Part shown: in pieces, positions 58,401 to 64,000 of the stretch | How positions within the stretch are numbered: position 1 is the first letter of the stretch | Layout of the letters: every line of letters begins with the position of its first letter | Assembly: GCA_916610825.1 (NCBI GenBank) | Contig: OU744446.1 | Location: forward strand, 28,782,445 to 28,846,444 | DNA from: Haliclystus octoradiatus | Lineage: Eukaryota; Cnidaria; Staurozoa; Stauromedusae; Haliclystidae | DNA length: 64,000 bases | Reading direction: 5' to 3' | The notes under the pieces: generated by a model | The model's input: only the letters and a program-made list of their open reading frames with translations | The model's database searches: none | What the model was told of the DNA's origin: nothing | Translations under genes and position numbers: made by a program

Positions 58401-61400
58401 GAACACAATGTACATGAACATGTTCATGGACTGGTTCATTAAATGTTCATAATAAAATTACGGTTCATGAACTGTTCATGAACTATTACAAATAACTATT
58501 TTTCTTTGTTCATGAACTCCGCAACGTTCATGAACTAATTTCATGAAAACTTCGGCCATTTACCGTTCACGAACCTTTCATAAATGGTGTCCATGAACCG
58601 TTCATAAATGGTGTTCATGAACCTTTCATAAACGGTGTTCGTTAACCGTTCATGAAATTTTCACAGGGGTGAAATACTACTGAAAAACTACTGAAATTTC
58701 AGTAGTTTTTCAGTAGTATTTCAGTACTTTCAAAATTAATAGTGGGTGTTATTAACACAATAGTGATATTAATAGAGTTACACTGTACTGCCAAAACCGC
58801 TATTTAGATTGCTGCTATACATCCAATCAAACTACTTCTTGTTTTGATTTTCAATTATTTCATTCCATTCTGGTATACAGTATATCTAGTTTCATTTTAA
58901 TCCATGTTTTATCTTATTCGAAGGTCATTGATGTTATCACTGAAGAGGTCTGTAGCGCAACTCAAATACGTTCAACAGAAGCTGAAAACAACTGGAATCC
59001 AGAAATAACCAACCAATCAAATCAGGTTGATCCGCCTCAAGAAACTATTGTTAATGGATTTGAGGTACAGTAGAATTAAAATGTTCTTCACTTAAAAATG
59101 TGAATTGTGCAATTTGTTATAGATTATTCAGATACCTGTTGTATTTATCTGGCCCTTAATTGTACACACTGTCATCGCTTTCCTAGGTTGTGTAACTTGT
59201 GGGGGTCTTTTAACTTGTCATGTAATTCAATAACTGATGCTGATGATTATGATTATGATGACTTCTCATTGTTATTGAGGCATGATCTGATGTTAACTCC
59301 TGTAAAACTCTAGTCAAGACTGTTAAATTGTTCATGAGAAACAGGTCATTTAGGCTATGTTTACACAAGAGCAAAAACCAGGGTTTTCAAAAGTCTTTCA
59401 AAAGTCCACTATCAAAAAAGTTCAGATAGGGTATCAGTTTACACAAGGCTACATTTATCTATTTTGTGTAAATAAAACGCTGTAACTTCATCATTTCTTA
59501 TCTGTTTTTCGTTGAAATTGGATTTTTATAATTCTTCGATTCTTTAGCTTCAGATCGATGTGTTTTTTTTATTTAAATCATTCAAAATAACTTATTCATA
59601 TCTTGCTAAATTCCATGTGAATTGACACCGCTTTTGTAAATAATACATTTTAAATACATGTTATTCAAGATTTTACCTTATATAAACAGATTCATTGGAT
59701 AGTTTTACTAAACTATATAATTTTATCCTTAAACAAGGCCAAGTGGTTGCCAATACTTATAGGCAGTATCGCCGCGAATTGAAAGTGGACTTCTGAAGAC
59801 CCGTGTTTTCCATAAATCTCTGTTTAGACGACAAAAAGACCTGGGTTTTGCAAAGTCTGGTTTGAGAAACCCGGGTTTCCTATCCATACTTTCAGAAGTC
59901 CTGATAGACTCTCTAAGCGGACTAATTTCCTCTCGGGTTTCCTGTTTGCGTCTAGACGCGAGGGCGATCCAGACTAAAATTCACCCAGGTTTCGTAAATC
60001 CACTTGTCGTGTTAACACAGCCTTAATCATCATGAAACTGTTCATAAACTCATTAATTTTTTATGCATGAAACTATGGAAAATATTCATTGGTGTAACTA
60101 AGGACAATTTCCATTACACACATACACTACTCATGCTGAGATAATAATAATAAATTAGGTTGTTTACAAATATAACCCAATATTTGTCATCTAACCTCTA
60201 TTAAATCCTTTACTTGGCCATCAAACGTATTACAGTCAAACCTGTTATAACGGCCACCTCCATACACCTCATACTCTTTGGATGTCTAAAACAATATTTC
60301 CTATTGAATCAACCTTGTATATGAAGATCACTCGTATATAGTGGTCAATTTATCTACCTTTCATTTATGGCTGATTGGTTGTTACATACATTTTTCACTG
60401 TAATTATGATGTAGCATATAGATGCTATAAACATTGCTTTGATTTTCAAATATGTACATGTTTTGTTTTTCAGTCTCAGCTGAAGTCATATCCAATGGTT
60501 GATTATCACAAGATGCCTCTATCAGAATCACGCCTCAGCTCACAATCTCTTAGTTGCTTATTGGTTAGTATCCTACTGTCTGCATGGTCTCTGTACACCG
60601 TTTGTTTGTTGTACATCAAAAATGTCAATGAAAATCAACTGTCTGTATCTATCTGAAAATATCCTATTAACAGTTACTGTCTCTAGCTACATTTAGGACA
60701 GGATATTTTTTTCAAAATAGATCTATGATCCTTTAAATCAATCCAATGATGCTATCTGCTTTTCAGCCAGACGTGTATAGTTAGATTGGTCATTTACGGA
60801 GGAGATCATCCAAATGTTTGCACTATACTTTTATTTAAAGGAGCAACATTGACCGGTCATCGCTACGAGCTCAACTTGAATTAAAGTGGGAATAAACCCC
60901 CAGACTATCTTTACATATGTAGTAGAACCCGACGTGAAAAAAACAATGGCGTAATTTTTTTTTCGATCTGGAAATTATTTCTTGGTGAAAAGCGCCTTCA
61001 AAGTGGTGTTTTGACCCAAATGTCGCTGAGAAAAAAAAGGGATTGGATCTAGCTTTATGACGACAAAGTCACAAGTCGTGCGGTTTATCTAACAGACTCA
61101 AGAGTGGGCTGATCACGCGACGTAATCTTTGAGGTGACCTAGCTCCGAGAAGTCATGCAAAAAAAAATTCTGACAAGCCTGAGCCATGAACAAACATATA
61201 AACTGGCGAATTACGTAAAAAAGATGCAATTTGTGATTTCAGGAGCAGAATAAAATCTATTGAAACGCTCGGTCGAAATAATTTCTTGTAGCGTCATTAA
61301 GCGCGATGAATCTGATATAGATTGCGGATTAATACAAATGTCAGGCGGTGCGACTGTTCCTTTGTGACTAGTCTAGTGACACATATTAGTTACGTATTCT

Positions 61401-63667
61401 GTGTGACCGCAGTACTTCTCAAATTTTAATTAGTAGACACGTACCCTTCAAAATAGCTTGATCTTACGCTATATAAGTTTTAACTATTTTTAACTCTATG
61501 ATCTGCAAGTTGTTCTTGAGTAAACATTTCTACAAGATATCCTTTTCATGATCTAAATGTGAATGTAAACTGATTTGATTTGCACGGGCATGCACAGACG
61601 ACTTTTCCTGGAGTATGGTACTGCAAAGTATTAATTGTACTTTTTCGGATTTATTTAACTATCGGTATTACTAAATTATTAAATAGACATTTTTCAACTA
61701 TCCTATCATTTCAACGTTTAAGTTTGAAATTGATGTTCGTCTAGTAAAACTTAAAACATGTAATCGTATAGTTTATACGACTGTATAGATAGATATATTA
61801 TACTCAATAGTCTAACAAAGTGTTCATCATTAATTCACCAAGCATTCAATATTTAAAAAACCATTGAGAATTCTTCAGTACATTACACTATAAAATTCTA
61901 TAAAATATCGGAAAATAATACAAACATGATAGAGGGCTCGGACGTTCTTATTCAAGTTTACAGCCGTATACTAGAGCCACTAGAACTACAGTAATGCAGA
62001 TTCTATCATTTGTCGGTTTTGCGGTATATCTTCATTGCATAAATTTTTATCCTCTCTATCAAAGCTATATGATTAACAAAATTAGGGTTTTGCAATGTGA
62101 AGTCTCGTTCCTTATTTTACATACGCCACAAAATTATTTTACCAGTCTAGTATTCATTCCTTCGGCTATAAAGTAGAACATGTTAGCATCATGTCGTCAC
62201 AATCTGTAATTTATAGGATTAGTAATACAGTGCAGAAGTTACTTTGCACAAAATACCTTTCTACAGAGACGCGAAATCAGATGGACGGATTTCGCTTCTG
62301 TGAAAAGAGAACTATAAAACCGACGGCTATGGTGTTCTTAATAGCGTTTCCCACCATACATTATGATTTTTACCCTCAAAAGAACACTCCATTTTCAGTG
62401 CAGACATATGCTTACAACAATAAATTCTACTTAGCTAGCTTTTGTGGTCACCAGAGAATCTTTTGATATGTGTTAAATATGTGTGAGAATGATATGTCAA
62501 AATATAATCTGTATAACGCGCGCTACGAATGAAATATTTTCTGATTTTTATTTTCTTCAAATTGGTGAACTTTAAAATCATTAAATCATCTGGAATTTTG
62601 CTACTCTTGAGTTTATATGTTCTTCCTTACCTCAGTTTTGTGGGAGAGAAAAATAGATTGCCGTTACAGAGCTACGCCATCTCAAACGTAACATCGCGTG
62701 ATTAATCCGATCTAAAGTCTATTAGAAAAACCACACGACTTGTGACTTTGTCGTCATAAAGCTAGATCCAATCCCTTTTTTTCCCTCAGCGACATTTGGG
62801 CCAAAACACCACTTTGAAGGCATTTTTCACCAAGAAATAATTTCCAGATCGAAAAAAAAATTACGCCATTGTTTTTTTCACGTCGGGTTCTACTATATAT
62901 GTAAAGATAGTCTGGGGGTTTATTCCCACTTTAAGCTTAGCGTAAATTGAGCAATCATTGTCAGTCACAGCTTCAGCATGGCTTCAGATTTCAAGTATCA
63001 GCATGGTTTCAGGCACAGAAACAATACAAACGACAAACATGCATGTATCTCTGAGCGTGTAGAGCCCACCAGTCATTTTTGCCTCTTCAATAAATAATTA
63101 CAGAGTGTGGTTTCTGTCCTTACTCATTATCATGTTTCTATTATTTTATTGTTTTTATCAATTTTTTTTATTCACACACTCTATAAGCAAATCACAACCC
63201 CTGCAAAAAACAGTTCAGGGATTCATGAACAGTTCATGAACGTTAAATGGCCACAAATTTTCATTAACTGTTCATGAACTGTTCATGAACTCCTGAACTA
63301 TAATGACTACGAAAAACAATCACAGGAGACTACCAAAAATGGGTAATGGAAAAACAATAAATATGCAATGCTTTTTCACCATCTCACAGATCGACTAATA
63401 TACTAATAACATTTTGTCCTGGTGGCTGTCTAAACAGTCAAACATGATAATTCAGAACTTGTAAATTTTGTCTATAAAATCTTTATAAACATCAATTTTT
63501 CTTATCCACAGGATGATGTAAATAATGAAATCAATAACGATATACTTGCATTGAAAGAACCAAATTATAATACTGATAATAATAATAACAATTCACTAGA
63601 TGAACTGGTTGTGTGGAGGGATTGTTTACAACAGACACACATCAACATTATTGTGACTGATCCTCTG
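46372..63667 (+). CDS. CTNNAL1: alpha-catulin, first 14 coding exons (3' end outside the window)
   Basis: Fourteen exons join in frame to 1,932 nt, 644 residues, with no stop; human alpha-catulin has 734. The protein belongs to the vinculin/alpha-catenin family. Catulin is a cytoskeletal scaffold linked to Rho GEF (Lbc) and IKK signalling in mammals and, in worms, to the dystrobrevin complex. Diagnostic text: HTKSVEQALIPLVTQ at the start, NFTEFVQCFSHFGASMVELA followed by HISGDRQNDLKDE, then AARALLEKSTLMLLTTCKTC. These match catulin better than alpha-catenin. It is helical throughout. Exons 11-14 code a polar linker longer than in human catulin. The expected C-terminal vinculin-tail homology (FTRGEGPLK region in human) is not reached. 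Residue numbers run from the ATG at 46372. Confidence 0.95.
46453..48584 (+). other. alpha-catulin intron 1
   Basis: 2.1 kb. The frames 46465-46653 (-), 46656-46877 (+) and 47447-47731 (-) are domain-free. Part of 47550-47760 (GGCGACTCGATCTGTGTATT, AGTGTATTCCAGCAATCC) resembles the inside of the TTA-flanked MITE at 51755-52154 and is probably a relic of it. The intron ends in a (TA)n run at 48549-48567. Confidence 0.45.
48585..48932 (+). CDS. CTNNAL1: alpha-catulin exon 2
   Basis: Residues 28-143, the largest exon. Helices with AVQAFADFANELVTEDEDLR, CDEATTAGNSIASRI and EAARSLLASITRVLLLTDV, the conserved alpha-catenin/catulin N-terminal bundle. Confidence 0.96.
49005..49200. repeat. GTTCATGAAC repeat cluster 7
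   Basis: CTTGAACAGTTCATGAACAG and GCCATTTAACGTTCATGAAT, ending TGTTTTCACAGAGG. At least two DR5 pairs of AGTTCA. Confidence 0.7.
49751..49870 (+). CDS. CTNNAL1: alpha-catulin exon 3
   Basis: Residues 144-183 (NFTEFVQCFSHFGASMVELA, HISGDRQN), the most catulin-specific part. Phase 0 at both ends. Confidence 0.97.
50132..50180. repeat. relic of the GGGGAGACC MITE
   Basis: GGGGAGAGACCGAGGAAAGC followed by TGGTCTAACAGGGGAGAGATGG resembles the left end of the 892-bp MITE at 11231. No matching right end was found. Confidence 0.45.
50362..50598. mobile_element. GTTCATGAAC element, full-length copy A
   Basis: Starts CCCCTGCGAAAAACAATTCA and ends CTGAACTGTTTTCGCAGAGG, the inverted ends of the family, with GTTAAATGG near the left and CCATTTAAC near the right. 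Between them are about ten GTTCATGAAC units spaced 11 bp. A worn extra piece follows at 50690-50762. Confidence 0.8.
50919..51008 (+). CDS. CTNNAL1: alpha-catulin exon 4
   Basis: Residues 184-213 (DLKDENQRAEVCAARALLEK, STLMLLTTCK). The acceptor is CATCAAG|GA. Phase 0 at both ends. Confidence 0.96.
51175..51331. mobile_element. CAGGGTC-family MITE, copy 5 (best copy)
   Basis: CAGGGTCTGACAAAAGTAGG at the left and CTTCTGCCTGACCCTG at the right. The flanks CCCTTACG and CTCTTACA agree at six of eight positions, compatible with a hAT 8-bp duplication. About 157 bp, no coding frame. Confidence 0.75.
51528..51692 (+). CDS. CTNNAL1: alpha-catulin exon 5
   Basis: Residues 214-268 (TCLRHPESPVAHGNRHGVFT, then MSNVVQTNKM). 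Phase 0 at both ends. Confidence 0.95.
51755..52154. mobile_element. TTA-flanked MITE (PIF/Harbinger-like)
   Basis: TTA at 51752-51754 and 52155-52157. The ends GACTGGGATCCCACTGTACC and GGTATAGTGGAATCCACACC are inverted repeats with a few mismatches. 400 bp, no transposase. Related text at 47550-47760. Confidence 0.6.
52348..52528. mobile_element. pogo-like MITE, copy 4
   Basis: AGTGAAACCTGTATATAACG to TAACAGGTTTGAATGTA, 181 bp. It ends 23 bases before exon 6 of catulin, just upstream of its acceptor. Confidence 0.85.
52552..52767 (+). CDS. CTNNAL1: alpha-catulin exon 6
   Basis: Residues 269-340 (PVTITTLDHSIQSVVASAQE, LCCSMLDSLRDQWCKHVEKI). Start of the middle bundle. Phase 0 at both ends. 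Confidence 0.93.
53618..53763. mobile_element. GTTCATGAAC element, copy B
   Basis: CTCCTGCAAAAAACAGTTCA to CTGAACTGTTTTCGCAGGGG, about 146 bp, with five units and the GTTAAATGG box. Confidence 0.8.
53985..54053 (+). CDS. CTNNAL1: alpha-catulin exon 7
   Basis: Residues 341-363 (IEFAMIHVLLEKISASLSVL, KKE). Phase 0 at both ends. Confidence 0.92.
54197..54355 (+). CDS. CTNNAL1: alpha-catulin exon 8
   Basis: Residues 364-416 (SASLAGSLDNVNKYAELTKK matches 'LTGVEGNLEALAEYACKLSE' of human catulin). Phase 0 at both ends. Confidence 0.95.
54427..54705. mobile_element. GTTCATGAAC elements, nested pair C
   Basis: An outer copy runs CCCCTGCGAAAAACAGTTCA (54427) to TTTTTTGCAGGGG (54705). An inner copy starting CCCCTGCGAAAACAGTCCAG and ending CTGTCATTCACAGGGG sits inside it (about 54466-54582), interrupting the GTTAAATGG box. 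A third, worn piece follows to 54790. Confidence 0.7.
55109..55201 (+). CDS. CTNNAL1: alpha-catulin exon 9
   Basis: Residues 417-447 (VSSLTFDVGTNEPSIITARK, VDSFLNQ). Phase 0 at both ends. Confidence 0.92.
55710..55753. repeat. perfect 20-bp hairpin
   Basis: CATTGTTAACTGTAATATTC at 55710-55729, loop GTTT, then its exact complement at 55734-55753. On the minus strand CTGATGAAGAAGCTAAGCCT lies just outside the stem. In catulin intron 9. Confidence 0.85.
55855..56029 (+). CDS. CTNNAL1: alpha-catulin exon 10
   Basis: Residues 448-506 (LVVSAQILSGHPSSKITLEN matches 'ISAAETLTLHPSSKIAKENL' of human catulin). Ends with one base of a codon. Confidence 0.95.
56482..56531 (+). CDS. CTNNAL1: possible alternative terminal exon of alpha-catulin
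   Basis: After the T-rich acceptor TTTTTATTGTAG, the frame left by exon 10 continues as ETADYQWFDLLSSLKT and stops at TAG (56529-56531). It would end the protein near residue 522. AATAAA occurs at 57107-57112. A 50-base open run is not rare by chance, so this is a hypothesis. Confidence 0.25.
56775..56945. repeat. GTTCATGAAC repeat cluster 8
   Basis: GAGTTCATGAACAGTTCATA, GGGGTTCATGAACTGTTCAT and CACGTTCATGAACTGATGAA; the terminal CCCCTGCG boxes are lost. Confidence 0.6.
57940..57968 (+). CDS. CTNNAL1: alpha-catulin exon 11 (29-bp microexon)
   Basis: Residues 506-515 (VENPEEIEKK). Good acceptor (GCTATTTTCAG) and donor (AAG|GTAAAT), and its phase is the one needed to link exons 10 and 12. 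Confidence 0.8.
58381..58669. mobile_element. GTTCATGAAC element, copy D
   Basis: CCCCTGTGAAACGAGTTCAT to ATGAAATTTTCACAGGGG, 289 bp. The right half has CGTTCATAAATGGTGTTCAT units, a variant not seen in other copies. The 54-bp palindrome starts at the next base. Confidence 0.75.
58670..58723. repeat. 54-bp perfect palindrome
   Basis: Centred on GAAATTTC, built of TACTACTGAAAAACTACTGA and its complement with no spacer. The unit ACTGAAA/CAGTAG also recurs near 18055-18110 and 26085-26245. Confidence 0.92.
58924..59064 (+). CDS. CTNNAL1: alpha-catulin exon 12
   Basis: Residues 516-562: a short helix (VIDVITEEV) then a polar linker (NNWNPEITNQSNQVDPPQET). Phase 0 at both ends. Confidence 0.85.
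59353..60022. mobile_element. TTA-flanked MITE in a GTTCATGAAC relic
   Basis: GGCTATGTTTACACAAG at the left and CTTGTCGTGTTAACACAGCC at the right, flanked by TTA (59350-59352, 60023-60025). About 670 bp. TTA and GG...CC ends suggest PIF/Harbinger. The flanks carry worn TTCATGA sequence (59318-59349 and 60026-60075), so it landed in an older repeat. Confidence 0.65.
60231..60402. mobile_element. pogo-like MITE, copy 5 (inverted, older)
   Basis: TACAGTCAAACCTGTTATAA at the left and TACATTTTTCACTGTA at the right. More diverged than the other four copies. Confidence 0.75.
60474..60563 (+). CDS. CTNNAL1: alpha-catulin exon 13
   Basis: Residues 563-592, polar linker (MVDYHKMPLSESRLSSQSLS). Assigned by splice sites and frame; sequence alone would not identify it. 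Phase 0 at both ends. Confidence 0.72.
60881..62934. mobile_element. 2-kb TTAA-flanked element with TIRs of about 215 bp
   Basis: TTAA at 60881-60884 and 62931-62934. The ends AGTGGGAATAAACCCCCAGA and its complement run inward about 215 bp (to about 61100 and from about 62714) with few mismatches. TTAA targets belong to piggyBac and Kolobok transposons; the AG terminus fits Kolobok better, from memory. The 1.6-kb middle has frames at 61994-62176 and 62191-62466 with no transposase signature, so it looks non-autonomous. In catulin intron 13. Confidence 0.82.
63198..63327. mobile_element. GTTCATGAAC element, copy E
   Basis: CCCCTGCAAAAAACAGTTCA, then GTTAAATGGCC and three units. The right end is disturbed after CTCCTGAACTATAATG and closes near ACAATCACAGGAG. 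Confidence 0.65.
63512..63667 (+). CDS. CTNNAL1: alpha-catulin exon 14
   Basis: Residues 593-644. Starts acidic and Asn-rich (NYNTDNNNNNSLDEL), then WRDCLQQTHINIIVTDPL. Phase 0 at both ends, donor CTG|GTAGGT. The linker has no close match in human catulin. Confidence 0.78.
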
Positions 63668-64000
63668 GTAGGTAACCAAGTAATGTCTACAGTTGAATAT
63701 TCACAATTTTAGTTGATTCAATACTTTTGGCACATCGAAACTAATTCTCAAGTGTCCACAAATAGCTTTGAATTAACAACTATTGTATAGCTGTTCAGAA
63801 TGATAATACCGCTGTGCATCAACCTACGAACAGTGTTCATTTTGATTTAATTGTTATCATCTCTCCATATCAATAAAAACGAGACTTTTGTATGTACGGC
63901 ACTTTTACAACTATATTACAACCAACGCTGGAAATCGAAAATAATTTGTTTTGAATCCTGATTCCTGAACATCAACAGCTTTCATTTTTTTCAATGTATG
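63668..64000 (+). other. start of alpha-catulin intron 14
   Basis: AT-rich. An acceptor-like CATCAACAG ends at 63979, but the 21 bases after it (LSFFSMY in phase 0) do not look like catulin, so I do not call an exon. Confidence 0.4.

Noticed and set aside
62191-62466. 91-residue frame as an independent gene
   Set aside because: It lies inside a TTAA-flanked transposon, has no recognisable domain and could be chance in this length.
1-64000. tRNA, rRNA or snRNA genes
   Set aside because: I looked for B-box-like and conserved snRNA motifs by eye and found none; a covariance search would be needed to exclude them.

Overview
This is a window of animal nuclear DNA, AT-rich, with short exons between GT-AG introns of a few hundred to about 5,000 bases that are full of small transposon remnants. 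I read three genes, all on the + strand: a small two-exon gene for a single-pass membrane microprotein (831-2322), a complete 36-exon phospholipase C-beta gene (7692-44555, 1,242 residues), and the first 14 coding exons of an alpha-catulin gene (46372-63667) that runs off the right edge. The exons were found by joining splice sites; every junction keeps the frame. The proteins resemble their vertebrate counterparts closely. The organism is an invertebrate metazoan. A marine deuterostome such as an ascidian is my guess, but the sequence alone does not settle it.

Layout: 1-830 is non-coding apart from a 15-bp hairpin. 831-2322 is the microprotein gene. 2323-7691 is intergenic, with two CCAAT boxes just before the PLC-beta start. 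7692-44555 is PLC-beta: PH domain (exons 1-4), EF hands (5-8), X half of the catalytic barrel (9-13), acidic X-Y linker (14-15), Y half (15-20), C2 (20-23), G-alpha-q-binding helices (24), serine-rich linker (25-26) and a C-terminal coiled coil (27-35). 44556-46371 is intergenic and carries a polyadenylation signal. 46372 to the end is alpha-catulin. PLC-beta turns Gq-coupled receptor signals into IP3 and diacylglycerol. Alpha-catulin is a vinculin/alpha-catenin-like scaffold. The two genes are not known to work together, and their 1.8-kb spacing does not suggest an operon.

The introns hold most of the unusual material. These include an inverted dimer of a Penelope-like retroelement (10588-13350) flanked by a 13-bp direct repeat and disrupted by a TA-flanked MITE whose empty site survives in the other arm; a Helitron-like element; a hAT MITE with a perfect 8-bp target duplication; a 2-kb TTAA-flanked element with TIRs of about 215 bp; at least five copies of a pogo-like MITE; and many copies of a family built of 11-bp units around the palindrome GTTCATGAAC. 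That last family creates arrays of AGTTCA half-sites in DR5 spacing, the layout of a retinoic-acid response element. PLC-beta intron 16 has the hallmarks of a minor-spliceosome (U12-type) intron.
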